From: Iningainema tapete BLCC-T55
GTDB taxonomy: Bacteria; Cyanobacteriota; Cyanobacteriia; Cyanobacteriales; Nostocaceae
DNA: 49,605 bases
Assembly: GCF_014698965.1 (NCBI RefSeq)
Contig: NZ_JACXAE010000060.1
Span: 77,499 to 127,103, forward strand
Direction: 5' to 3'
A program made the position numbers and the translations under genes. How positions within the stretch are numbered: the stretch's first letter is position 1; every line of letters begins with the position of its first letter. The notes under the pieces are model-generated. The model saw only the letters and a list, made by a program, of their open reading frames with translations, did not search any database and was not told where the DNA came from. Positions 25,662 to 34,265 of the stretch are shown piece by piece.

Positions 25662-28407
25662 TGAGTGTTTTAACGGTGACTCCCAGATGAATCGTCAAGT
25701 CACTTTAGTACGCCACAGTTCGCCCGTGAATGGCTTGGGTACAGGAATCATAGAGTGGCTCGATCAAGCTTGTCAGAGATTCCCTGAACAAATAGCCCTT
25801 GAGTATAAAGGCTGCCAAGTATCATATAGCAACCTTGATGAAATGGCTAACAGATTAGCAAATTGCTTGATGGCGCAGCTATCAAAGGGTTCGATTGTTG
25901 CGGTGATTCTCGATGATCGGATCGAAATAATTGTAACGCTGATTGGAATCCTCAGAACGGGTTGCGTATTCGTACCTCTCGATCCAGATTTTCCGGCAAG
26001 TAGGCTCAGCCAAATTGTTGCGGATGTGGAGCCAGATTGTTTTATTACTAACTCAAAATATGAAGATTTAGTGAATAAAATAAATTCGGCAAATAACAAC
26101 AATTACAAGATTATTAACTTGGGGGAAAATAGTAAATACGCTTTTAGCAATGAGGGGCAAATAAAGAGCAGTAAATTCTTAGTAGATTTCAGTGCAGAAA
26201 GACCGATTGTTGACCTTGATCCAAACGATTTATGCTACATTTATTATACATCAGGTTCTACAGGAACGCCAAAGGGTATAGCAGGAAAACTCAAAGGAAT
26301 TTCTCACTTCATCAAGTGGGAGATCGAAACATTTAATATTGATTATGGATGGCGGGTAAGCCAGTTTACACAGCCTACATTTGATGCTTTGTTAAGAGAT
26401 GTTTTTGTCCCGCTATGTGTGGGAGGGACTATCTGCATACCTCCGGAAAAGCCATTGATGATGGGAACAACGGAACTGGTAGATTGGATTGACACTCAGA
26501 AGATTAATTTGATTCACTGCGTACCGACGGTGTTTGGGGCGATCGCCAGCAGTCATCTACATCAGAAGAAATTCCAGTCACTAAAATACATTTTGATGGC
26601 AGGGGAGACGTTGCCTATATCTGATGTCAATAGGTGGATGGAAGTGTATGAGAGTCGAATTAAACTGGTCAATCTTTATGGAGCCAGTGAAACCACGATG
26701 GTGAAATTTTATCACCAAATCCAAAAGTCCGATCTAGAACGAGGGTTCATTCCTATTGGCAAGCCGATGAAAGGAGCTAGGGCTGTAGTACTGGATGAGT
26801 GGGGAAATGTATGTCCTCGCGGAGTTTTTGGCGAGCTTTACATCCGAACTCCCTATCAAACGCTAGGTTATTACAAAAACCCAAACTTGACTAAAAAGGT
26901 TTTTGTCAACAACCCATTTAGTGAAGATCCCAATGATTTGCTCTACAAAACAGGCGATTTAGCACGGTTATTGAATGATGGCACATTTCAGTTGAGGGGT
27001 CGCAAAGACAATCAGGTAAAAATTAGAGGAATCCGAGTCGAATTAACGGAAATAGAAAATCAACTGCGAGATCATCCTTTAGTCAGAAATGCAGTGGTTG
27101 AAGTGAGAGAAGACATACCAGGCTACAAGCGTTTAGTTGCCTATCTAGTAGCCGATCCCTCTCAAGCACAGGAATTATCGCTCGTAGACTTGCGCTCATT
27201 TCTCAAAAAGAAACTGCCCGACTATATGATGCCTTCGCATTTTGTCATGTTGGAGGCGTTACCCTTAACCCCTAACGGTAAGGTAAATCGCCGCGCCCTG
27301 CCCACACCAGATATATCCCGCAGTCATCAAGAAGCCAGTTTTGTTGCACCCCGCAACAAAGCTGAAGAAATGTTAGCCGCCATTTGGGCTGAAGTTCTTG
27401 GGCGGGAGCGCTTAGGCATCCATGACAACTTCTTTGAACTGGGAGGGCATTCCCTTTTGTCCATCCGGCTGATGGCTCAGATTCAGAAGCAGTTCGGGAA
27501 AAACCTGCCCCTAGCGACACTCTTCCAAAATCCAACTATTGAACATCTGGCAAGTCTTCTTGGCGAACAAACAGATTTCCAAACCTCGTCTCCGTTGGTA
27601 GCAATTCAGCCTTCAGGAGCGCAGCCACCTTTCTTCTGCGTCCACCCAATCGGTGGCAATGTCCTCTGCTATGCTGATTTAGCCCGCCATCTGGGCATTG
27701 AACAACCGTTTTATGGTTTGCAATCACCTGGGCTGAATGGGGAACGAGAACCCCATACCCGCATCGAGGACATGGCTTCTCATTATATTGAAGCACTACA
27801 AACGATTCAGCCTCAAGGTCCCTACCGGATAGGAGGCTGGTCTTTAGGTGGTATCATAGCTTTTGAGATGGCACAGCAGTTGCACTCTTGTGGGCATCAA
27901 GTAGCTTTGCTGGCATTGATAGATAGTTATGCGCCCATTACAAGCAACAAGCGTGAAGAAATGGATGAAGCGATGGTAGTAGCTACTCTTGCTATGGACA
28001 TAGGCGGTCTTTTTGGGAAAGAACTATCCGTCTGTGTTGATGAACTCAAGCAAATGGAATCGAACGAGCAATTAAATTACATTCTAGAACAAGCAAAAAC
28101 GCTCAATATCTTGCCTCCAGAAGTTGAAGTGCAGCAGATGCGCTATTATGTGCAGGTTTTCAAAGCCAACCTTCAAGCAAAGTCTTGTTATACACCCCAG
28201 CCCTACCGAGGTAAAATTACTCTCTTGTGCGCTAGTGAGAAATTGAAGAAACAAACCTATGACCCAAGTCAAGGCTGGAGCAGGTTAACTGAGGTTGGTG
28301 TAGAAATTCGCCAAATACCAGGGGATCATTATACCATTCTCCAAGAACCCCATGTCCAAATTTTAGCCGATCGCCTGAAAAATTTTCTGATTGCACCCCT
28401 TCACTAA
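25654..28407 (+). CDS. Non-ribosomal peptide synthetase, A-T-TE termination protein
   Basis: A 917-aa NRPS starting at an ATG with a strong GGAGG (25642-25646) 7 nt upstream. The A domain (about 30-545) has YTSGSTGTPKG at 198-208, T Ser600 lies in LGGHSLL, and a type I thioesterase follows (about 640-910) with Ser730 in GGWSLGG, probable Asp757 and His892 in GDHYTIL. It has no C domain, so it should pair with the orphan C3 ending the upstream protein to complete module 3. The TE then releases the peptide by hydrolysis or cyclisation. The A-domain code reads about D-A-R-H-L-A-L-M-V-K and matches nothing I know. The stop lies 3 nt before the end of the convergent gene at 28411. Confidence 0.93.
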   Translation: MLNECFNGDSQMNRQVTLVRHSSPVNGLGTGIIEWLDQACQRFPEQIALEYKGCQVSYSNLDEMANRLANCLMAQLSKGSIVAVILDDRIEIIVTLIGILRTGCVFVPLDPDFPASRLSQIVADVEPDCFITNSKYEDLVNKINSANNNNYKIINLGENSKYAFSNEGQIKSSKFLVDFSAERPIVDLDPNDLCYIYYTSGSTGTPKGIAGKLKGISHFIKWEIETFNIDYGWRVSQFTQPTFDALLRDVFVPLCVGGTICIPPEKPLMMGTTELVDWIDTQKINLIHCVPTVFGAIASSHLHQKKFQSLKYILMAGETLPISDVNRWMEVYESRIKLVNLYGASETTMVKFYHQIQKSDLERGFIPIGKPMKGARAVVLDEWGNVCPRGVFGELYIRTPYQTLGYYKNPNLTKKVFVNNPFSEDPNDLLYKTGDLARLLNDGTFQLRGRKDNQVKIRGIRVELTEIENQLRDHPLVRNAVVEVREDIPGYKRLVAYLVADPSQAQELSLVDLRSFLKKKLPDYMMPSHFVMLEALPLTPNGKVNRRALPTPDISRSHQEASFVAPRNKAEEMLAAIWAEVLGRERLGIHDNFFELGGHSLLSIRLMAQIQKQFGKNLPLATLFQNPTIEHLASLLGEQTDFQTSSPLVAIQPSGAQPPFFCVHPIGGNVLCYADLARHLGIEQPFYGLQSPGLNGEREPHTRIEDMASHYIEALQTIQPQGPYRIGGWSLGGIIAFEMAQQLHSCGHQVALLALIDSYAPITSNKREEMDEAMVVATLAMDIGGLFGKELSVCVDELKQMESNEQLNYILEQAKTLNILPPEVEVQQMRYYVQVFKANLQAKSCYTPQPYRGKITLLCASEKLKKQTYDPSQGWSRLTEVGVEIRQIPGDHYTILQEPHVQILADRLKNFLIAPLH

Positions 28408-28410
28408 AAC

Positions 28411-29160
28411 TTAGTGGAAGCCAATCGTGTAGGTGGGTATAAATACTTCTCCCGTTTCTTGATCTTGAAAGCCCCTATCTATTCCTACTCCATACAATCC
28501 CGTCAAATTCGCTTCAATCCAACCAGCAGTATCAGAGTAGCCCAAGTCAGCGCAGGATCTCAAAGTTGCCACCCAACTTACTAGTATAGTTGGATCGGTG
28601 GTATGAATGGCGTGGAGTCCGCTCCATACACTACTTGGTACAGAAATAGGACTGGTGGCTACAGCTAATTTAGCTTCAGCATTTTGTGGCTGTACAATTT
28701 GATTGTCTACCACCACAATTTGTCCTTTGTCCGAGGAGGTTTCCCCCTGCCAACTTACCGTTCCATTGAGTTGATAGTTCCAGGGAATAAAGAAATGAAC
28801 GATGAGGTATTGCAACCATTCAACATAACGGTAAAATTTTTCATGCCCATCCCATTCCACACCTCGCCCATCAGATGTAGGTTGCCACTGGCAATGAAGT
28901 CCGGGTTGTCCTTTGGGAGGACGGTTATCATCAAGCACCGAGGATTCTGCTTGTGGGTGCAACTCGTTAATAAAATAGCCACCTTCTTCACCCAATGGTA
29001 AACCAACGGCATCTCTACCAGGATCGGGAATTGTGGCAAGTATTGTAGGCGATCGCTTGACTCGTCGAGTACGAGCAAATTCTAAAAGGTAAAGTACCTC
29101 AAAGTCAAACAAGGGACGGTTAAGCTGAAAGTTCCCTACGAATTCCGTTGTATATCCCAT
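28411..29160 (-). CDS. Conserved protein of unknown function
   Basis: A 249-aa soluble protein of a family I recognise from many bacteria but which has no known function. Its signature is an N-terminal MGYTTEFVGNFQLNRPL, then FARTRRVKRSP, VLDDNRPPKGQPGLHCQW, WDGHEKFYRYVEWLQYL and a final NYQLNGTVSWQGE before DKGQIVVVDN. The unusual C-terminal 90 residues extend beyond the usual core. No catalytic motif or membrane segment is apparent. It is transcribed toward the NRPS and starts 245 nt from the divergent beta-barrel gene, so it is probably not part of the peptide cluster. Confidence 0.7.
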   Translation of the reverse strand: MGYTTEFVGNFQLNRPLFDFEVLYLLEFARTRRVKRSPTILATIPDPGRDAVGLPLGEEGGYFINELHPQAESSVLDDNRPPKGQPGLHCQWQPTSDGRGVEWDGHEKFYRYVEWLQYLIVHFFIPWNYQLNGTVSWQGETSSDKGQIVVVDNQIVQPQNAEAKLAVATSPISVPSSVWSGLHAIHTTDPTILVSWVATLRSCADLGYSDTAGWIEANLTGLYGVGIDRGFQDQETGEVFIPTYTIGFH

Positions 29161-29184
29161 AAAGTTGCTAGTATGAATTTACCT

Positions 29185-29212
29185 GTAGAGACGCGATATA
29201 TCCCGTCTCTAC
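29185..29212. repeat. 28-bp palindromic repeat, intergenic copy
   Basis: GTAGAGACG and CGTCTCTAC flank a 10-nt core. This is the same size and the same ends as the two copies in the giant regulator gene. Here it lies between two divergent genes. A half copy (GTAGAGACGTT) lies at about 2093-2103. Confidence 0.88.
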
Positions 29213-29405
29213 GAATGTTTTGAATGTTGATGAGAAATAATTTTCATATATTATACTCCCAAATTTCCCTAGTAGGCTCACCAAGTTAGGTGGAAGCTAT
29301 TTCACCCATTTGGATGACCAAAGTGTGTGAGGGCAAAGTTTGTCAAAAAAGAGATTCTAGTACTAGAGAGTATTGATTACACATAAATCTAGTCGGGACA
29401 AACTT

Positions 29406-29960
29406 ATGAAACTTATTAAAACTTTGGCAGTATCTGCACTTGCTGTTGCTTCTGTTGTTCTCACTGGTGGAATCGCCAGCGCTCAAACAAATACTACCAC
29501 CATATCACAGACAACATCAACCACAACACGCGGTATGAACGGTAGTTACCTTGGTGCAGGTCTTTCTGCTGGGTTAACCAATGGTGGACAACAAAACGAT
29601 GCAGCCTTATTAGGTGGAAATATTCAAGGACGAGTTGCTATTCCCAAGTCACCTGTATCTGTTCGTGGTTCTGTTCTATTTGGTGGTGATTCAACCGCAG
29701 CTATGCCGATGCTGACTTATGATGCACCAATCGCCAAAAACACTAACGTTTACATCGGTGGTGGTTACTCCTTCGTGACTGATGAAGGTGAAGCTAGTCA
29801 GTTGGGCAACCAGAATGCGCCTGTAGTTACCCTGGGTGCTGAGTCCGAAGTTGCGAAAAACGTAATTGTTTACGGTGATGCTAAGTGGGGTATTGACGCC
29901 TACAAAAACAGTGATGCTGATGCCCTGAGCTTACAAACAGGTGTTGGCTTCCGCTTCTAA
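29406..29960 (+). CDS. Small outer-membrane beta-barrel protein
   Basis: The 184-aa precursor has a signal peptide (MKLIKTLAVSALAVASVVLT, cleavage near ASAQT). The rest is a glycine-rich alternating pattern ending in GVGFRF, with the aromatic last residue typical of BAM-inserted barrels. About eight strands fit its length. The internal ATG at 29406 is chosen because it begins the signal peptide; the frame opens earlier at 29373. Function is unknown; small eight-strand barrels often have structural or adhesion roles. It stands alone and is followed by a clear terminator. Confidence 0.75.
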   Translation: MKLIKTLAVSALAVASVVLTGGIASAQTNTTTISQTTSTTTRGMNGSYLGAGLSAGLTNGGQQNDAALLGGNIQGRVAIPKSPVSVRGSVLFGGDSTAAMPMLTYDAPIAKNTNVYIGGGYSFVTDEGEASQLGNQNAPVVTLGAESEVAKNVIVYGDAKWGIDAYKNSDADALSLQTGVGFRF

Positions 29961-30357
29961 TTTTAAACAAAGGCATCAGAGCAGAAGGCAGAAGGATAAA
30001 AGCGTAATTTTCAGATTCCGATAGAAGCCCGACTTCTTAAAGAAGTTGGGCTTCTGATTTGTATACTTTTTCTTTTCAATTATTTGTATTTTATTTATTT
30101 AAAATAATAAAGATATTTATTCTCAAATTACTAAAAACAGTATTTTTACGTATTTAATATTCCAAATTATTGTGAATTTACGTATAGTCCACATTGTTTT
30201 ATACTCAAGTAATGAGGCATTCTGTAATAAGATAAAGTTACCAGAAGTCTAGTATTGACGGCTTTACTGGATAACAGATACGACCTGAATAGGTAAGTAT
30301 TTTGTGCTATAAAAAGAATATACATTTTACTTTGCTCGTTAGAAATTACTACTTTAA
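29961..30357. other. Intergenic region before the six-gene operon
   Basis: About 400 nt, holding the terminator at 30023-30055 and then very AT-rich DNA that should contain the promoter of the operon beginning at 30358. I see no gene in it and no confident promoter motif. Confidence 0.6.
30023..30055 (+). terminator. Terminator hairpin of the beta-barrel gene
   Basis: AGAAGCCCGACTTCT (30023-30037) pairs with AGAAGTTGGGCTTCT (30041-30055) over 15 bp with one G-T pair and a 3-nt loop. GATTTGTATACTTTTTCTTTT follows, so Rho-independent termination is plausible. Confidence 0.75.
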
Positions 30358-30828
30358 ATGTCTAATTCATCTTTCAATTATCCGGCTCAAAATACAGTGG
30401 TTGGCAAACGAAACATTAAAGAAGTTCCCTTTGTGGAAATGTTTAATGGTCGTTTGCAAGGAGTTGTTTCTAGTGGTTCTGATATCGAAAGGGTATATGT
30501 TTCTTTCTTTGAAGCGGGAACGTTGAACTTCTATTGCAGCACTAACAACAATCGCCCTTGCGGTGGTTTACGCGGATACTCGTGCAAGCATTTGCAAGCA
30601 TTGCTAGAGGAGGCGATCGCTTCTGTAGGCATTGTGCAAGTTGTCAATTTTTTAAAAGTTCCCGGCGACATCAGCCAACTCAAAGCCGCAGCGGATATCC
30701 TTGCCCGTAAAGGCACAGTAAAAAAAGAATCAGTCAGCGAGGTATTTAGTCGTTTTCTCAATTATCTACGCTACTTAGAATTAGGTACATCAAACCAGCC
30801 AATACCCGAAATGAGTTGGTTCGTCTAA
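30358..30828 (+). CDS. Small Cys/His-motif protein, first gene of the MoxR/VWA operon
   Basis: A 156-aa protein. Residues 56-80 contain a possible zinc-binding group: Cys in NFYCSTNNNRPCGG, then YSCKHLQALLEEA. The ending CKH resembles the CxH of SWIM zinc fingers, and SWIM proteins accompany MoxR-VWA-DUF5682 genes in other bacteria, but the full SWIM pattern is not met. The remaining C-terminal helices carry no known motif. It begins a run of six same-strand genes (30358-38368) with gaps of 2-14 nt, so it should be co-expressed with them. Confidence 0.65.
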   Translation: MSNSSFNYPAQNTVVGKRNIKEVPFVEMFNGRLQGVVSSGSDIERVYVSFFEAGTLNFYCSTNNNRPCGGLRGYSCKHLQALLEEAIASVGIVQVVNFLKVPGDISQLKAAADILARKGTVKKESVSEVFSRFLNYLRYLELGTSNQPIPEMSWFV

Positions 30829-30841
30829 CAACTAAACATTT

Positions 30842-32224
30842 ATGACTTCTATCAACACACTGAACCAACTTCCCGAAGGTACTCAAGCAGCATTAGACTT
30901 GATTGCCGAATTAGATCAATGCTTTATTACTGGTTTCGCTAATCTCGACAATCAACACCACCAGACATTAAACACTCTCCTACGGATATTCACAGGTACA
31001 CCGCTACACCAAACTCTCGCGGATGCCTGTACTGCCATCCAAGGCAATGAGTTTGTCGAGCGACATTTCACCGTTCTAGCTGCTGTACGTGCTGCCCTAC
31101 AAGGCTCACTATTTGATACCTTGCTTTCTCAAGCTAGAAACTTGTTAGGAAGAAAAGAGGGAGATGTAATAATCGCGGAGAATGATCCTGTCGAAGTTCC
31201 CGAACATGCGCAAGTCTGGTTGGAAAGTGTTCGTCACTGGTTGATGGAAATCGCTTTGGTGGGTTATGCCCGCCTCGATACCTCAACTTTAGTTCATTTC
31301 ACGAAAACTCTAGAGCAAATTCAGGCAGAACCGCACTTGATTCGCCAAGCCGCTCTCCTCACCGGATTTTATCACGAATTAGTCAATCGGGTTCCAATAG
31401 CTGACAGCAGCACAATTCCTATCTACCGTTGGGTAGATTTATGGACACAAGCTATGGTAGGTACTTTGCATCCCGCAGTACTGCAACAGCCAAAAACGAT
31501 CTCTGGCACTTTAGAATTGCTAGGGTTAGACTTGCGTCATCACGCCCATTTAGTTAGTTTCACCGCTTACGGGTTGCTGACAGCAAATGCTTCAGTTCAA
31601 CAAGTGAGAATTACACTGTCTGCTTATAAAGTTGATGTAATTAGTGGCGATCAAATTTGGCTGCTATTTCCTCACGCTACTGTTTTACTAGATGCTTTGA
31701 CTCAGAATCAAGTACTACACTTAAATGATGTTCCTTTATTACCAACAGGCGACTTGCTTTGGCAAAGAGATGCCGAAGTAGGCAGCAATTATAATCTGAT
31801 GAAGAAAGCAGCAGAGTTTTTCTCTCCTAGTGCCTCTAAAATCTTCACACCCAGCTTGATTTCTCCCACATTACGCCATCCAGTACAACTTGCCGAACCT
31901 GTATTCTTGAGTAATTATAAAACCAGTACTAACAACAACGTACTCACTCTAAATTGCCAAGATGGAGGAGTGCTACCCATAGCAACTGAGCGTATTAGCC
32001 CATTATCAGAACTAAACACAGAAGCCCTGAGTAAATCCAGTGAAATATTTGGACTTTTGCGCTTTGATGCTGGACGTTGGGCTGTGCAACCATTAGCAGC
32101 AACAGTGCAAGGTAAAACCATTTTCACCGGGCAAAAAGCAGCCAAAATTCTCAAAACACCGCCAAAAACAAGCACAGTTGCTACTTTACAAGAACGAGCC
32201 AGCCGTTTACTCCGCAAGCGTTGA
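30842..32224 (+). CDS. Unknown 460-aa protein of the MoxR/VWA operon
   Basis: I do not recognise this protein. It appears soluble and mixed alpha/beta, with helical repeats in the first 240 residues (IAELDQCFITGFANLDNQHH, TLADACTAIQGNEFVERHFT). A beta-rich part (about 245-330) contains VQQVRITLSAYKVDVISGDQ. The basic C-terminus (ASRLLRKR) is strongly charged. It starts 13 nt after the preceding gene and ends 11 nt before the VWA gene, which has a GAGGTGA site at the end of this one. Co-occurrence suggests it is an accessory or substrate-binding component of the ATPase system. Confidence 0.6.
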   Translation: MTSINTLNQLPEGTQAALDLIAELDQCFITGFANLDNQHHQTLNTLLRIFTGTPLHQTLADACTAIQGNEFVERHFTVLAAVRAALQGSLFDTLLSQARNLLGRKEGDVIIAENDPVEVPEHAQVWLESVRHWLMEIALVGYARLDTSTLVHFTKTLEQIQAEPHLIRQAALLTGFYHELVNRVPIADSSTIPIYRWVDLWTQAMVGTLHPAVLQQPKTISGTLELLGLDLRHHAHLVSFTAYGLLTANASVQQVRITLSAYKVDVISGDQIWLLFPHATVLLDALTQNQVLHLNDVPLLPTGDLLWQRDAEVGSNYNLMKKAAEFFSPSASKIFTPSLISPTLRHPVQLAEPVFLSNYKTSTNNNVLTLNCQDGGVLPIATERISPLSELNTEALSKSSEIFGLLRFDAGRWAVQPLAATVQGKTIFTGQKAAKILKTPPKTSTVATLQERASRLLRKR

Positions 32225-32235
32225 GGTGACTTTAA

Positions 32236-33654
32236 ATGATTGATGTACAGATAGCTCAACGTCGTCAAGTACTTTACTGGAGATTACTCTCCAGTATGTT
32301 CGGCTTTACTGAAGAAGGTGCAAACTTTGAGCGCATGTCTGGCGAAATCGTAGATGAGTTAGACTTGCCGCAGCTAATCCTCGATCCCAACATTAGTATT
32401 GAGAACTTGCTCCAGCGCTACCCTGAGTTAGAACCAGATTTTCTTGCGCTAATGGTATCTGAGGCAGAAGAAGCAGGGGAGGCAGGGGGAGCAGGAGAAG
32501 CAGGGGAAGTTAATTCCTCAACATTGCGTCGTGCGCTGGTTTTTTCTAAACTGCTACTGAATGCCTTTGGTCCTAATACTCAAAGTAGTGTAGTTTCTGC
32601 ACAGCAATATGCTCAATGGCTTAGAGATTTGAGCTATCTGGAAAAGGCGCTTGGTTATCCACCAGGTAGCTTACGTGGGCAACAACCAAATATTGGTGTA
32701 GGTAAGGGTAGTAGCGGTGCGGGTAGTGGTACTGGCGAGGGTTTTACCGTTACAGAAGAACAGTTACGCGCCACACTGAAAGCATTAGAAGGCGAACTAG
32801 TTGAGCGAATGGCGTTGCGGGAGGTACTCAAAGATGACAAATTAGCTAGTCAGTTAACACCCTCAATGGCATTAGTAGAGCAACTTCTCCGCGATAAAGC
32901 AAATTTGTCGGGTAACTCTTTGAAAAATGCTAAACGGTTAATTCAGCAATTTATTGATGAATTGGCGGAAGTTTTGCGCCTACAAGTGCGAGAGGCAGTT
33001 TCTGGTAAAATAGATTACTCAGTTCCGCCGAAACGGGTTTTCCGCAATCTGGATTTGAAGCGCACTATCTGGAAAAACCTGACTAACTGGAGTCCAGAGG
33101 AACAGCAATTGTTGGTTGACCGTTTATACTATCGTCATACGGGGAAAAAGAAAACACCGACTCGCATGATTGTTGTCGTTGACCAATCTGGTTCAATGGT
33201 TGATGCGATGGTGCAGTGTACAATTCTCGCTTCGATTTTTGCTGGACTTCCCAATGTCGATGTGCATCTGCTGGCTTTTGATACGCGAGTACTAGACTTA
33301 ACACCGTGGGTACACGATCCTTTTGAAGTACTTTTACGTACTGAGTTAGGAGGTGGTACTTATATATATGAAGCACTGGTAGAAGCCGCACAAAAAATTA
33401 TGGAGCCAAGCAATACGGTATTAGTCTTGATTTCCGACTTCTACGAAGGCGGTAGTGACCAAGTTTTGTTTGACTACATCAAGTCTTTGAAAGAATCTGG
33501 TTTACATTTTATACCAGTAGGAGCGGTGACAAGTTCGGGTTACTTTAGTGTTAACCAATGGTTTCGCGATCGCTTGAAGGAATTAGGTACACCAATCTTA
33601 ACAGGCAGTCCGAAGAAATTAATTCAAGAATTGAAGAAGGTCATTGTTACTTAA
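32236..33654 (+). CDS. VWA-domain protein of the MoxR/VWA operon
   Basis: A 472-aa protein with a C-terminal von Willebrand A domain (about 305-470). The metal-binding MIDAS motif is intact: Asp316-x-Ser318-x-Ser320 in VVDQSGSM, the Thr of GGGTYIYEAL and the Asp in VLISDFYEGG. VWA partners of MoxR ATPases usually recruit or present substrates for metal insertion or complex assembly. The first 300 residues are helical, and contain a low-complexity insert of EAGE-type residues at about 76-93 encoded by a purine-rich repeat. It starts at the ATG at 32236 with a good Shine-Dalgarno. Confidence 0.85.
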   Translation: MIDVQIAQRRQVLYWRLLSSMFGFTEEGANFERMSGEIVDELDLPQLILDPNISIENLLQRYPELEPDFLALMVSEAEEAGEAGGAGEAGEVNSSTLRRALVFSKLLLNAFGPNTQSSVVSAQQYAQWLRDLSYLEKALGYPPGSLRGQQPNIGVGKGSSGAGSGTGEGFTVTEEQLRATLKALEGELVERMALREVLKDDKLASQLTPSMALVEQLLRDKANLSGNSLKNAKRLIQQFIDELAEVLRLQVREAVSGKIDYSVPPKRVFRNLDLKRTIWKNLTNWSPEEQQLLVDRLYYRHTGKKKTPTRMIVVVDQSGSMVDAMVQCTILASIFAGLPNVDVHLLAFDTRVLDLTPWVHDPFEVLLRTELGGGTYIYEALVEAAQKIMEPSNTVLVLISDFYEGGSDQVLFDYIKSLKESGLHFIPVGAVTSSGYFSVNQWFRDRLKELGTPILTGSPKKLIQELKKVIVT

Positions 33655-33663
33655 AGAAAAACT

Positions 33664-34251
33664 ATGCAAGTCACAGAACAACGTTACTACACCCCCGAAG
33701 AATATTTGGAACTAGAAACTGTAGCTGAACTTAGAAGTGAATATTATCAAGGACAGATATTCCCTATGCCCGGAGGAACACCAAATCACAATCGGATAGC
33801 AGGTAACTTTTATGCTGCACTAAATTTTGCTCTGAAAAAGCAACCATTTGATGCATTTATGAATGATATGCGTTTATGGATACCAAAAACGCGATTGTAC
33901 ACATATCCAGATGTAATGGTGGTAGCAGGTAAATTAGAGTTAGCCCCAGGGCGTAAAGATACAATTACCAATCCGGTGATGATTGCCGAAGTGCTATCAC
34001 CATCTACAGAAGAATATGACAAAGTAGGGAAATTTCAACTTTATCGTTCAATTCCTACATTAAGAGAATACATTCTGATTTCTCAAACAGAAGTTTATGC
34101 TGAACAATACTCAAAAATAGAGGATAACAAATGGCTTTTTTCTGAATATGAAGGTGATGCAGTGCTGACTCTAGCATCTGTACCATTTCAAATACCCCTG
34201 CCAGAACTATACGATAAAGTTGAATTTAAGTTAGAAACAATTACTGAATAG
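33664..34251 (+). CDS. Uma2 family (DUF820) endonuclease-like protein
   Basis: A 195-aa protein typical of the large cyanobacterial Uma2 family, which has a PD-(D/E)xK nuclease fold. The likely active site includes YTYPDVMVVAG, then MIAEVLSPSTEEYDKVGKF. Function is unproven for most members; many are thought to be mobile-element related. It sits 9 nt after the VWA gene and 14 nt before the MoxR gene, so it interrupts what is otherwise a functional VWA-MoxR pair. It may be a passenger, or may contribute a nuclease. Confidence 0.85.
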   Translation: MQVTEQRYYTPEEYLELETVAELRSEYYQGQIFPMPGGTPNHNRIAGNFYAALNFALKKQPFDAFMNDMRLWIPKTRLYTYPDVMVVAGKLELAPGRKDTITNPVMIAEVLSPSTEEYDKVGKFQLYRSIPTLREYILISQTEVYAEQYSKIEDNKWLFSEYEGDAVLTLASVPFQIPLPELYDKVEFKLETITE

Positions 34252-34265
34252 ATATAGTTAATAAA

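Noticed and set aside
30302-30526. Small frame upstream and overlapping the first gene of the MoxR/VWA operon
   Set aside because: It overlaps the better-supported gene at 30358 in another frame and is AT-driven.
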